From: Bradysia coprophila
Lineage: Eukaryota; Arthropoda; Insecta; Diptera; Sciaridae
Assembly (NCBI RefSeq): GCF_014529535.1
Contig: NW_023503493.1
Span: 7,596,001-7,660,000 of the forward strand
Length of the DNA stretch: 64,000 nt
Reading direction: 5' to 3'
Made by a program: the position numbers and the translations under genes. The notes beneath the pieces were generated by a model, which saw nothing but the letters and a program-made list of their open reading frames with translations, searched no databases and was not told the DNA's origin. Positions 35,817-48,458 of the stretch are shown one piece after another. How positions within the stretch are numbered: position 1 is the first letter of the stretch; each line of letters opens with the position of its first letter.

Positions 35817-36425
35817 TTTACGTTGTGCACGGCTGTTTTTTGACGTTGCATTAGGAGACTTTACGACTTGAGTTCTAATCATTTCAAACTTTGTGCTCAC
35901 ATCTCTCTTTTTTTCAGAAACTGCACCAAAGCATAACCAATTTATTATGACTTCGTACTGAAATTATTTTGTCATTAATTCTCGTGACACATTTTGCCAA
36001 ATGATGGTGATTTATTGTTTTATTTTATTCCACATGGCGTCATATTATCATGAAATTACATAAATCCACATTTCGTTAAAACATTTTTTTTATATTTTCG
36101 TCCAAAATTAATTCTTCATTTTATGTTGTATACCGATTTTATATATCCATAACATGCAGAATGTACCATGTCTAAGCGTAGAAGTGAGTCAGAAAAAGAA
36201 GAAGATTTTGTATTTTAATAAGAAGGTAAACCGAGGTAAACAGTTCATTCACATACAGCGTAAATCACCAACCGTAAAAGAATATAATAAAATCTAAGAT
36301 GAACATTCTACATGTTACCAGCATTTTTTTTAGATTCTAAGCGAGACCTTAAATAATAATGGTTCGGCTCAAGCAATCCACAGACAGCGGTTAAGGATTT
36401 CATTCACCAGTACTTGATAAATTAC

Positions 36426-36505
36426 AAATCTTCTACTTCTTTCTACCTATATGTATTTCCGATAGATTGACACACAATCTTTTACTTCATTTGTTTTGAC
36501 CAACA
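36426..36505 (+). repeat. Bipartite dispersed repeat, copy g
   Basis: AAATCTTCTACTTCTTTCTA, linker TTTCCGATAGATTGACACAC, then AATCTTTTACTTCATTTGTT. Confidence 0.65.
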
Positions 36506-36807
36506 TTTTCGTATTAAGAGATAGTCGTTCATACATGTCGTCGATGTCGACAACAGATGACTTAGCTTCTTGTGCCAGACTCAATCCTCAGAATGAATAA
36601 TTCAATCTTATTTAAAAACTGTGCTAACCGGTATTCTCTTGATTGACGATCGGAGACTTCTTTATGGGAGTTGTTGAATGATGCCACAAAAAATTTGTTC
36701 AACAAAAGAAAATGTAGATTTGTTGTTTTAGCGATTGATTCTTGATATTTGCATTTCTTCAACAAAATTCTAGTGGAATCAATTACTATAGACCCCAACA
36801 ACTCCCA

Positions 36808-37206
36808 AATTAGAAACTAATATGCTATTGGCACCGGGTGCCAATAGTCTCTTTATAATGCTGTGGCTATTGGCACCCGGTGCCATTAGCCACAGAAATA
36901 TAAAGAGACTATTGCCACCCGATGCCATTAGCCACAGTATTATAAAGAGACTATTGGCAATCACTAGGATTTTGTACAAAACAAGTTTAATTTTCAAAAT
37001 ATCCGGATTTTTTATTAAAATTTTAATATTTCCGAGTGCCAATAGTCTCTTTATAATACTGTGGCTAATGTCATCGGGTGCCAATAGTCGCTTTATATTT
37101 TTGTGGCTAATGGCACCGGGTGCGAATAAAAAGACTATTGGCACCTGGTGCCATTAGCAACAGTATAGTAAAGAGACTATTGGCACCGGGTGGCACCAAT
37201 TAGAAA
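36808..37206. repeat. Palindrome-noded array of alternating units
   Basis: Seven units of about 29 bp related to AATAGTCTCTTTATAATACT plus GTGGCTAAT, in both orientations, are separated by nodes of about 13 bp that are near-palindromes of GGCACCCGGTGCC. A unique spacer of about 75 bp splits the array (36,959-37,034). The array is bounded by direct repeats of AATTAGAAA (36,808-36,816 and 37,198-37,206). Frames on both strands read through it only because of the repeat. Confidence 0.75.
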
Positions 37207-37209
37207 ATA

Positions 37210-39500
37210 GGTCGAATTTCCCTGTACATGAATTGACATATTTTAGACTTTTTTTGCTTTACAAAGTAGAGAAGTAAAAAACTTCCATTTCGTGGATTCC
37301 GTGCCACTTCTAGTGGTTCTATTTTTTGTCCACTAAAATTCCTTTAATTTTATTGATTCTTTTAAACATGCCATTGATGAGCGTCTAATCTATTGTATTA
37401 AGAGAAATATCTCAAAAACTTCGAACATACTTGGACTATGTCTGATTAGATAGTAAACATAGTAAAAATGACACTAAAATTATCACTTCATTTGGCAGAG
37501 TCAATCCAGGGATCTGATCTATGTACAAGGTGGCGCCTTTATAGTAATATAGTATTGTTTACGACCGAGGAGAGAATTTGTTGTGAAAAACGTTAAGTAT
37601 GGAAAAATAAGAAACTTTCATTTTCTCGAAATGAAATTTTCAACTTTTTTGCCCTAGGTGAACAAATAACTATTATGCATCTCACAATCATGAATGCAAT
37701 GATGTTCAAATGTTCAATGTAGAAGTAAATTGGATTCCTACAACTCACTCGAAAAAAAATATTTAGTTCAGCAATGCGTTTCAATAACAGCCGATTTTCC
37801 ACAATAAATTTTTACACCCATCTGCATAGCAGAAAAAAAAATTAAAATATCGAAAAACTGTCCCGACAACTCAACTATTTCCATATGGCTTTTTCTTTCT
37901 CATTTTTGGGAAGAAAAAACAACACGAACATAATTACATTCAAAGTACCATGACGACGCTTGAATTTGATCTGTTAAACATTTTCCGAAAAAAAGATCAA
38001 ACATTAGCATATTGGAACGATATTTCATAAACAAAACGTTTTTTCCACAAAAAATTATGGAAAACCATTCACCAGAAGGCATTAATAAATATACCAAAAG
38101 TGAATAGAGAAAAAAAAACTGAAAAAAATTTTGAAATTAAAATATTTATCTAAACACAGAGTGTTAGCAACAGCACGTGCCATTTGCTAAAGGACCAAAA
38201 ATTTGGATATGTCAGACCAGGTGTTTACTTTGGAAACGAAGACCTTTTTCTCAAATATATTGCAAGCATAAAATGTTTCGAAGGATTTTTTATTGGTTGA
38301 GAGAATATATTCATTTTTAGACGAGAGAAAAAAACGAACGTTCAGTCGCAGTCCTTACGAAAATATTATCTTTCCAGCCATAAAAAATAACAGTAGCAAA
38401 GCAACGAGAGAAAAAATGAATATTTAACTAATGAAAAATGGTTCAAACAATCAGTAAAGGAGTAAAGCATCTCGGAATATTGTCGATCGATTAGAAAAAC
38501 CCATATCGGTGAAAGAAAAAAAATGGTCGGTAAACATGAACAAAATATAATCTAATATGATCCTTGATGGCACTGCAACCGATTCAGAGCCTGTACAATA
38601 TACCACCTATCTTTCGATGAAAATGTTCTGATCAAAGATCGAATATCATTTCCGACATATGCTCCGAATCTGGAACAAGAAACCACTTTTACGAATAATA
38701 AATGAGGTGCACTATCACCTTGTTGCTCATTGAATGTTGTTTTACTATGTGCATTCAACACCATATTACGTATCGTCGTCGTGTGTACTTACATTGTACG
38801 CACATGTGCTTTTCTCCAGGAAAAAAATCACTGCCTCTGATACATATATATAAGTTCCTTAAACGGATCGAAGTTTATAAAAATACAAAACAATATACGA
38901 AATGATGGTTGTTGAAGGTGCACGTTGGTGAAACAGATGTAAATAAGGGTAGTCATCTGGCTGTTGCGCGTTTTTGTTATACATTTTTTTGGGTTGTATT
39001 TTGAATTTTTGATGAAGAACATGCTGATGCTGATATTATTTCCTATTCAATACTTTTGTTCTTGTTTGTGGGATGTGTATTGCAGCATTTCTTCTCATTT
39101 TTTTTCTGTGTTGTTTTGTTCCTATCTAGGAACATGTGCTTCTTTCCTAGTAGTTTTGAGATGAATTTTGAACAACACCAGGTGCATACGCATCATAATA
39201 TCTGCATAAAGATCTTTCATGTTGTGTTATCGAGTTTAGTGCTTGAAATAATCAAACTGATGCTGATAAATGATTCTATGAATAGGAACCATAATGTAGG
39301 AACGTCTTTTATTAATGAATTGGGAGTGCGAAACAAATAATTGATAACTGCGCTCTTTATTTTCCTTATCTTTTCCTTATTTTCCTTTAAAATGCCAGGC
39401 CTGCAAATAATACGTTCATCAAATCTACTACTTTAATTGTTTAAATTTTCACAAAGAGGGAATCTTTTGAAAAACAGCCTTCCGAAATCGGACGCATTTT
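37210..39500. other. No gene recognised
   Basis: AT-rich, with short frames on both strands and no motif. Bipartite repeat half-copy h lies at 39,421-39,446 (AAATCTACTACTTTAATTGT). Confidence 0.4.
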
Positions 39501-39507
39501 GTATTGG

Positions 39508-40752
39508 AATTTTTTATGTATAGGTAGAAAGGACTTCGACCCTAAAAGCCAAAACCACTTTCAAAAAAATTCTTCGAATCTTGTGTGGCTAGGGATGGGA
39601 GACGTTCAAAGTTATCGATAATATCAATCGAAAGAAATTATCGATAATTGATTAATCATATCGTTATCGATAATTTAATAATTATCGATAATTATCAAAA
39701 TATCGGAACTCGATAATTATCAAAATATCGATATCTTGATATTTATCTGAAAATTCATGATAATATACCGATATATCGGAATATATCGATAAATATCGGA
39801 TTTTCGGACCGAAATATCGAATTATCGATATTTTGATAATTATCAAAATATCAATAATTATCGATTATCGATATTTTTTTTGATAATTTTCGATATAAAA
39901 AGTCGATAATTATCGATTATCGATAATTGATAATTATCGATAATCATTATCATTATCGCCCATGCATATGTGTGGCTGCTGAAAGGTGATCAAAAACCGA
40001 AAACTTGCACTTTTCTTACCAAAATTTCTCCAGTTACGCGAGCCGTACAGGGTCATTAGAAAGGTAATCACATGCACTATTGAGCCGAATATCGACTTAT
40101 TGGCTTTAAAATTCATCCACACTGAAATATGTGCAGTTGAAGTTTTCAACCGAAGACTTACAATGTTCTTACAGAAGGTTCTCGATGTGCATAAGACGTA
40201 CATGCTCGTGTGGAGTATCATTTGAAAGGTAATTGAATGTGCTTTTGGGTCAAATAGGGTCTTATGGGGTTTGGTTGCATATGCGATGAAATCATTTCAT
40301 TTCATTTATTTTCACAATAATAGGGCACTTAAACATTTCTACTTCTATTTCATCGCAGATGCATCCAAACCCCATCAGACCCTATTTGGCTCAAAAGCAC
40401 ATACAATTACCTTTCAAATGATACCCCAAACGACCATGTACGTTTTGTGTAACTGGAGTAATTTCTGTAAGAACAGTGTAAGTCTTCGGTTGAAAACTTC
40501 AACTGCACATATTTCAGTGTGGATGAATTTCAAACCTAATAAGTCCCTATTCAGCTCAACAGTACATGTGAATTCCTTTCTAATGACACCCCACACAACC
40601 CTGCACGGCTCGCATAACTGGAGAAACTTTGGTTAGAAAAGTGCAAGTTTTCGGTTTTTGATCACCTTTCACCAGCTACACAAGCTTCGAAGAATTTATT
40701 CAAAGTGGTTTTGGCTTCTAGGGTCGAAGTCCTTTCTAGGCACATATAAAAG
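39508..40752. repeat. Large foldback element with arms of about 400 bp
   Basis: The left arm (39,508 to about 40,290, excluding an insertion) and right arm (about 40,350-40,752) are inverted copies. They share blocks such as GGACTTCGACCCTA, AAAACCGAAAACTTGCAC and CACACTGAAATATGTGCAGT. The centre contains GATGAAAT and ATTTCATC around a short spacer. A partial copy lies at 58,945-59,395. The plus- and minus-strand frames at 39,934-40,636 are products of the arms. Confidence 0.75.
39591..39969. mobile_element. 379-bp hAT-like MITE made of TATCGATAA repeats
   Basis: Inserted in the left foldback arm and flanked by perfect 8-bp duplications GTGTGGCT (39,583-39,590 and 39,970-39,977). Its ends, AGGGATGGGAGA and CGCCCATGCAT, are imperfectly inverted, as in hAT elements. 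The interior is almost wholly ATCGATAATTATCGATA-type sequence. The partial foldback copy at 59 kb has the uninterrupted site. Confidence 0.72.
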
Positions 40753-40775
40753 AGTTCAACGATAAGAATCCTTCA

Positions 40776-40830
40776 AAGTGTTTAATACTGAATCTATTAC
40801 TTCATTTGTTTTAAAATAAATTTTGTTGTA
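40776..40830 (+). repeat. Bipartite dispersed repeat, copy i
   Basis: A degraded first half, then GAATCTATTACTTCATTTGT and TTTAAAATAAATTTTG. Confidence 0.55.
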
Positions 40831-40839
40831 TAAAACAAA

Positions 40840-43800
40840 ACAATCCAGAGCTCATCGCTTATTGTCGTGGTTGTCCATAACATATGAGCAGCCGTTTAAT
40901 AAAGCTCAGCATCTTACTTTTCATGAAACGAGAACATCGAGAAATTTCGAGAAAATATTTTCTCAAAAATAGGCCCTTTTAGGTTACATAGTCGTCCGTT
41001 ATTAGTCACTGGTCCCTTGAGACTCAAGGCCTGAGTGGTGATGGTTAAATAGACTTAACTCGACTAAATTGCCTTCTTGATACCAGGGTCGCACTGACTA
41101 CGAGAAGGCCGCTTAGGCAATGCTGTTTGGCCAGTTTGTCCCTGCTTGGCACAGACTTTATTCTTGTTACAGTTTTACGAAAGGATCCCTTCTTAAACAA
41201 GTTGCTCTGTTTGTTACTTGATAGTAGAACCAATATATCGAAAACAAAGCGTTCAAATGTGTTGAAATGAAAATTGTTAGTGGTTATGAATTACGGATGA
41301 ATTCACATCGAAGTCGAACAAATTAATTAAAGTTCTATCTTTAGAAAAACTGCACAAAAGGAAAACCACAAGAAACCAAATAGTTTTTTTTCCTTTCTTT
41401 CTTTCTTCCTTTTATACAAACAGACAATACAGAAAATTTTAATAAATCGAAAACGGATTTTTCTAGTACGGGAGAGCACGTGCCGAAATGGCTTGGATTT
41501 TTTTTTGTAACGTGTAAAGGACATCTGCCGTTTTGAACACATTTTTTTTGTTATAGACAAGAATCCATGAAAAATCTACCTAAGGTTTCAAATTTACTTT
41601 TTAGCAAACATTTTTTTTTCGTCTTCAATTTTGATTTGAATAGTAAAAAATACACCCAACCAGGCAGATGGTTATTCTTATTTTGTTTGGTATAATTGTT
41701 GGTATACTTGGAAAGATAAAACTTTTTTTGATAAGCCATGATGGTTTGGTGTATATGCATATATATGCCGGGCTATGGGTTTTTTGTTCGTCTTCCTTCT
41801 ATCTGTCCTGATCAATAGAGATATTGATTTGGTTATTTAGGGAAATATAATGATCGGTTCAACTCGATTCTAAGCAATAAAAACTGAATTCAATGGGAAA
41901 GGTTACTAGTGCAAATTATTGAGAGTTCTTTTTTGTGTGTGTTACTTGTGAGAATAATGCAGGTGATGGAACCGGCAGGTTTTAGAGGAAAGGTGTCTCT
42001 TTTGGAGAGTAGTTAGTTGGCGTGGCATTTGCACATTTAACGGTACCATATAACAAGGTGTACACTATAGGAAATTTCAATTAATATTTTACCCGGAAAA
42101 AAGCATGACCTGTGGATTCACCGTATTCAGATGATTTCTTTGGAAGGAGGAAATGCAATAAATTGACGTCAATTTCGAACTGTTGAAATGATTGACGCTT
42201 CGGGTACTTTGCGCTCAAAAGTCAACAAGGAGCTGCGATGAATGAATTCTATTTTCGCAACAAAAACATAAATTCAACAGAACAACAAACAAATAAATTC
42301 CAATTTATTTACACATATGACAAAAATCGCCGATATCGACATATGTTATTAGATTCGTGCATGTACCGTATATACACACACTCGTTTTGAATACAATAGT
42401 TTCTTTGAAGAAAATTTTCCCAACAAATCAAAATCCCTAAGAACATTTGGCACACGCCAAAACGTAAATAGAGAGCGATGAAGAAGAACAAGAAGGATAA
42501 AAAAAACTTTCGTATAAATTCTAGGTAGAAATCGTAAGTCATGCATTCAACAACACCACCCGAGCAGCTAAGATGGTCCCATATTGTATTTTTGTTGTAA
42601 TATTTTAACTGTGTTCCCATCGAATCGTTATATTTTTACATGCAAACTAATACCAATATGGTCGGATGGGCCATCAGCATGGAAAACATTTTTGTGGGAA
42701 GTGCAGAAAAAAAATTGTTAGACTCAAACTTCTCCTGCAACACTAACACATTCAGCAGACCATGTTGATGGACATTTGGTGCCATCGAAGCCAGAGTATC
42801 ACTTTAATGAGCTATGGGGATTAAGATGAATTTACTGTTTTTTTTTCTTCTCTCTATGGCCTTTTGTTCAATTTACGGTTACAATTTTTTTTGTGTGCAA
42901 AAATTGTGAGAATGGTGTTCGTCTTGCATCTGCTGTTTTAAATGAAAGGTTAAGTCTTCGAGCGCTTGGGTTCGTTAGGTTGAATGTATATGTCTTTTGG
43001 AACCATTAACTCTGATTCGAGCATATGCTAATCTCGTTTCTCTAGCGCATTTTGTTGTATATAGCATGCACTCGCACTGATTGTTCGATATAGTAACAAT
43101 TGACTCGGGTGCAAAATGTGTGCATACCTTGAGCTCGATTATATTTTGTATTTCAACTGAAATTATATTCTGCAGAATATGAAGTGACGTATTAATTGAT
43201 GAAATTACTCAGTTAGAGTGTCCATACCCAAGATAGAATTTTCTGCAATTTTGTGTAGGTAATTTTCAAGTATTTTCTTTGAGTGACAAACTCTTGCAAT
43301 AGTTACAATGTGATGAAGTAATTAACCTTTTATTAACGACAATCACACTGAAGTCATAACATCTAATTGACTTGAGTAACCAAAACGTGCTCCTGTGAGC
43401 GCTCCCATGCGAACGTTGTACGTGAGGACTTTGGAACGATTGTGAGTCATACACTAATCTCCACTTTCATTCTCCTTGATAATATTCAAAGCACACATCA
43501 CTAAATGTATTTTCATTACAATTCAACTCCCACATATTGACATTCGTGTGTGTTCTGAATGGTATCAGTCGGACTAACAACACGGCAGTGGGGAGATGAA
43601 CCAACCACCTGAGCTCTTTCATTGCTCGGAAATACTTTTGTATCGAATTGGTATCGTTTGTATAAGTGAAGAAGATTACATGTAGCAGGAAACTTACTAA
43701 ACCACACGTCTTACAAACCATTCATTCATATCATTCAACAGCATGCATTCTAATGTGACCACGGAAATGGGAAGCATCCACGATGTTATTTCCATTTAGC

Positions 43801-44100
43801 ATAATTTTACTGAAGCAGAATTTCCCTTCTCGTCATCCACGTCCACTGCCAAGGTTGCGACTGTGATTTCAAAATTTCGTCTGCCGCGCATCCTGTAGCT
43901 TGATCATAAAATTGGTTTGCTCTTGATATTGGTTCTTCATTGTTCGCTTCGTTTCATTGTATTCCTTGTATGCATCACGGTCACATTAAGAGGACATCCG
44001 CACGATTTTTCATTTTCGCTCGTTTTTCTCTAATTTCCATCCCTGGATATCCTGTATCGCGTTTACACGTAACATACTTTCGAGTCTACTAGAGCCTACT
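40840..44100. other. No gene recognised
   Basis: AT-rich sequence with a short TTTC repeat near 41,395. No supported gene or complete element. Confidence 0.4.
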
Positions 44101-44116
44101 ACTTCCCAAAGCCACA

Positions 44117-44176
44117 ACATCTGCTACTTCTTTTGTTAAATAATATTGAAATCTGTTACTTCATTAGTCTGAACAA
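44117..44176 (+). repeat. Bipartite dispersed repeat, copy j
   Basis: ACATCTGCTACTTCTTTTGT, a shortened linker, then AAATCTGTTACTTCATTAGT. Confidence 0.6.
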
Positions 44177-44179
44177 ATG

Positions 44180-45740
44180 TCTTGTTGTAAAAGACCACTT
44201 ATGATGACTGTAGAACGTCTCGTTTTGTTCTTTTTTTGATGTATTCAAATTCGCGAAAACTTCAATAAATGAAGTCACTACGGTCACTACATAATCTCTA
44301 ATGGTCTATTTATAAAGGCCACAATATTCCGGATGTTGAAATTATTTTTCGACAAAAATATCACCTTTTGCTATTGCATTTTAAGCAAAATATTTTATTT
44401 GCATTACCTTCAAGTGCTTGTTCTACACATTCAAAAGGACGCATAAATAAGATTGCATATGTTTGCCGGAAACGGAAGTACACATTTTTTTCGTCAGCAT
44501 TTCAATGAGCGTTTCTATTACATAAGTTGTTTTGATTGCTGTATGGCCTTCGAGAATGGCACGACTGTATGGTGCAATACCAAGTTTTTATAGTTGGATA
44601 GGGAATACATAAATCTATTTAGCAAAAAAGGAACAAAAAAAAATCAATTTTGAAAAGAAATCTAAATTGGACGAAATATTCATTCAAATGTTCATGGGGA
44701 TGCATATTGCGTACAATAAAAAAAGGGAACTTAAGACAATCTTGCATCACCACTTCAAACACTTCAAAAATAATATGTTGCACATTTCGGACCAGGTTTA
44801 ATGTTTCAATCGACAGGTGAAAACTGTTATTTTTGGTTTAATAAAATAAATTGATGTTGATCAGGTGCATATTATATTTTCAAACCGTACCACCATCTAG
44901 CCGGAGTTCAGTGTGTATGGTATACGTATATTAATCGGGCCAATGTTTTAATCCCACTAAATGAAACTTTTTTTTATATTCCAAATTTATACGGAAAAAA
45001 GAAGGTAGCTAAACGTCCAGCAATGCTGTAGAGGTTTGTTGCAACATTTCACGGTAAGAAAAAAAATATGTGAAAAAAAAAAACGGATTGAGTCGAATTA
45101 GGTTTTTATTGTTATGTCTCTTCTAGCCTTTCTGGACTTATATAACAATGTCTTGCAGTGATGCAAGGTGTTTTATTGTCCCAATTTATTGATGGGAATA
45201 CAAATTTTAAAATCTTTTAATTCATGGGAAAATTTAATTTATCTTCGGAAAGGCAACATTTTACCACTACAAACGAACAAAAAGACTCACTTTGGATATT
45301 CCATTAAAGGATCAGCAATGTTTAGTGTCCGAATAGAGAATCTTAGTCTGCTGTCTGCTAAGTGTTAACGGTGGAATGACATTTATCAAGGATAGGAACG
45401 GTGCTATGCTCTGATGAATGTTTACAAATTTTAATTATCTTCACCTGCGTTATTATTCAGTCGCAGGCTACCGCCTGAAATCGCTACATAGCAAGAGAAG
45501 GTTTCTCTAGATAAACAGCAACTTGGCGATAGTCGTCGTATAAATACTGACGCAGGCGGCGTTTGTAAACAAACTATATACTCGCTTGATGGAAAACGTC
45601 GCTCCGTTCTAATTGATATAATCCAAGTATTTTCAGGGAATTCAGACTGAAGTAGCATTATTAACTTATTGTTTGGTAGCTCCGAGACGTAGACAGATTT
45701 CTCTGGTATGTCAATACAAAGCTTTATTGCAGTTCGCAGA
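44180..45740. other. No gene recognised
   Basis: Open frames are short and lack motifs. Confidence 0.4.
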
Positions 45741-45746
45741 CTTGTT

Positions 45747-45855
45747 AACTTCCTGCGACACTTGGTTTACTTACATCGTAATCTAACTTGACGAAAAGGT
45801 TATGTTTGTGTCAAGTTAGATTTTTCTTATGAAAATACCAAGTGACTCAGAAGTT
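45747..45855. repeat. Hairpin of about 109 bp
   Basis: AATCTAACTTGAC pairs with GTCAAGTTAGATT, and outer words AACTTC..CACTTGGT and ACCAAGTG..GAAGTT also pair. MITE-like. Confidence 0.55.
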
Positions 45856-45927
45856 GACAACCCGCGAAGTTATCTACATTTCTTAGGACATTAATAATGT
45901 AGTCAAGCAGCTTATTTTATAAAAATA

Positions 45928-45962
45928 AAATCTTTTACTTCATTTGTTTTAACTACATTTTG
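45928..45962 (+). repeat. Bipartite dispersed repeat, copy k (second half)
   Basis: AAATCTTTTACTTCATTTGT followed by TTTAACTACATTTTGC. Confidence 0.55.
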
Positions 45963-45969
45963 CTCTATC

Positions 45970-47270
45970 AAACAGCGTCAGCTAGAGTTGACGATAACAT
46001 GATATAGGTACCTAACCTATATGTTGATAACTATCCGAAAACTGTATAAACGAAAGAGTATTATGGAGGGCTTTGGTGAGTCGATGCTTTACGAACAATC
46101 TTCTCTTAATTTGATTTTCGATTTACTTGCGTTGTTGAGCGGACGGGACACGGTTCGATTAATAGAGTGAAGTCCTCCAGTAACTTTACACATGCGAGAT
46201 ACGTTTGCATCCACTGTGTTACAATTTACTTTCAATATGTTCCACATTACCATTACCATTTAATTTAAACGAATAGAATGCTATTGAATCACTTTGTTGT
46301 TGCTTGCAAGACATTCATTCCACTCCAGCCTCAACGTTCTGATTATTAGTCCAATATTTTTGAAACCAATTTTTCAACAAAATGCGAACAAAATCAATTG
46401 TAAAGAATATGTATCGACGCCTGCATGGTAGAAAACGTCTCTGCCATATTCTATTGCGATTTCGAAATCATTAAACACAAATATGGTCTTCTTAATATAC
46501 CCATAAATAGATTTTAATAGACTCCCATATGACCCCAGTGTTGATAAGTACCATGAAAACGGCTTTTGTTCGAAAAATGGTTTCTTTTTACCCAAACTTA
46601 TGTTCTCAACGTCCATTCATCATACAGGTAAAATATTGTAAATGAACTAGAAGATGCTCGGAATTGAGAGTACAATGCAGGAGAAAAAAAAAACAATTTT
46701 TGAAGAAGGAAAAAACGTTCACATCTGTTTAACTGACAATATTTAGTTGCATAACCGTCTGTTGTTATGTGCGTTCCTTTTGAAACATGGCAAAACAGAA
46801 TCTCCAAATTCTACAAATATAAATCCTACGGCGATCGACCTGAACGTATACCTTTGGCGTCTGAAAGTTAAAGATGACTGTCGTGTCTTGGTTAACGTTA
46901 TAAAATATACATTTGGATAAGGTCAACTTCAAATCGGACAATAAATCACTTATCAACTTTTAGTCCCCATTGATTACAAAACTCCGCTAACAAAACTCTG
47001 CAATTCAGTGCCGGAAATCAACTCTCATTTTCTCACTGTTTAATGTAAACGCCGAATATGGCTGTGATGAATATTTATGTCTATTGTGTTACCGTCGAGA
47101 TGATGTATATTTCAACGGTTCTGTATTGCTTACGGTAACACAATTTGACACATCCCGACCAGCAACACAACACGGAAAAATCACAGAATCTTTTTTTCCG
47201 CACAATTTATGTCTGTTACAGACATTTATACAAAAAGCACGGTGCACAATCTGTGGGGATGAGCCATTAT
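45970..47270. other. No gene called
   Basis: Minus-strand frames at 46,374-46,956 look irregular and change phase. Sequence at about 46,925-47,000 is similar to 51,225-51,300, so a small dispersed repeat is present. Confidence 0.35.
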
Positions 47271-47274
47271 GGTT

Positions 47275-47372
47275 CGTTAAGTTCGTGAGTATGGCGATTT
47301 CGTAGACTTTTATGGAAGAAACGTCAAAAGTTCACGAAATTGCTGTACTCACGAACTTGACGAACCATAATG
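47275..47372. repeat. 98-bp MITE
   Basis: Terminal repeats CATTATGGTTCGTTAAGTTC and GAACTTGACGAACCATAATG are nearly perfect, with an AT-richer core. Confidence 0.7.
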
Positions 47373-47994
47373 TTCTGCATAGGAATAGTTTATTTCCGTC
47401 AAGAATTGCAAAGAACGTTGCATCTAACACAATGCTTTACACGGCTTTGCCTCGGGTTCCCAATTGACGTCTATAGGGCGAAAATACCGTCTTATGAATA
47501 TTGGCAGGTAAATAACTAGAAGGATTGCCATTTTATTAGGCATGCGGGACCATAAAAAGAAATTCACTAAACCAAATTTGTGTGGTGTTGTGAATTTTTA
47601 GGTGGTGTGTCACCCACCTGCGTGACGTCATCAAAGCTTGCACCCTTGCTTCCAATCTGCTTCCGAATTTGAGACTCCACCTCGGGTTTTTTCTTTCGTC
47701 CATCGCAAGCATTTACGACCATGACTGATATCCAATAGCTAAAGCAAACCATTTTCTTTCAATTTAATTATTAATTTCTACAATACTTTTCTAAAAATGA
47801 CGTTAAATGCCATGTTCAAGAAAAAAGTCGAAAAGGAAAAAATTGAATTACTTATTGTAATGTCATAAAAATGGATTGAAACGAAGGCCTTATAAAAACT
47901 GTCGTTGCTCCGAATATTGATTTTTTTTTGTTCTTAGATCGACTGCAGATTTACATAACAATGTAAAACGAACGAAAAATTTCTTTTATATGCT

Positions 47995-48177
47995 TCCGTA
48001 CTTTTCATATTTAGAGCACTACTTTCGACGACTTCAGCATGTAATAGTTATTTGTTAACCAAGGGGAGAAAGTTTGCGGCCAGAGCGAAATAAGGACTGC
48101 AATACGCTCAAGGTACATGCTGAGGGCGTCGATGGAAGTGCTAGAAACATGAAAAGTACGGATTTCGATACATGTAA
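47995..48177. repeat. Foldback element, short copy
   Basis: The ends carry TCCGTACTTTTCAT and ATGAAAAGTACGGA, then CGACGACTTCAGCATG and CATGCTGAGGGCGTCG, matching the outer arms of 30,108-30,456. Confidence 0.65.
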
Positions 48178-48458
48178 AATACTAATTGTTTTCATCTGTT
48201 TCGCATTGTCATAAAATGTCAAACTTGCATTTGCCACTAAATTTTCTTCATGGAAAGCAAACTGACATTTAATGCGAAAAGGACTGAAAACAAAAGAAAT
48301 TTTTCGGTAACAATTTTACATTCATTGCTCTGAAAATAAAGAAGTAGAATGTTGAAAATTTCCAGGCTGCTGTAGCGACTCGAAGGATTCGGACCAAAAA
48401 AATGTTTCTTTTGAACATAAATAGTGCCAGTCTAATGTTAAATAAATCTTTGGTAAAA

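Noticed and set aside
36779-37157. Overlapping frames of 111-121 codons on both strands and a CRISPR-like look
   Set aside because: They are translations of the palindromic array. CRISPR arrays do not occur in animal nuclear DNA, and the repeats here alternate in orientation.
39934-40636. Similar plus and minus frames around 40 kb
   Set aside because: They are mirror images produced by the arms of the foldback element.
46374-46956. Consecutive minus-strand frames that might be a second DUF1091-type gene
   Set aside because: Phases do not join and the family's Cys, PCP and GEWKL motifs are absent; the region also contains a small dispersed repeat.
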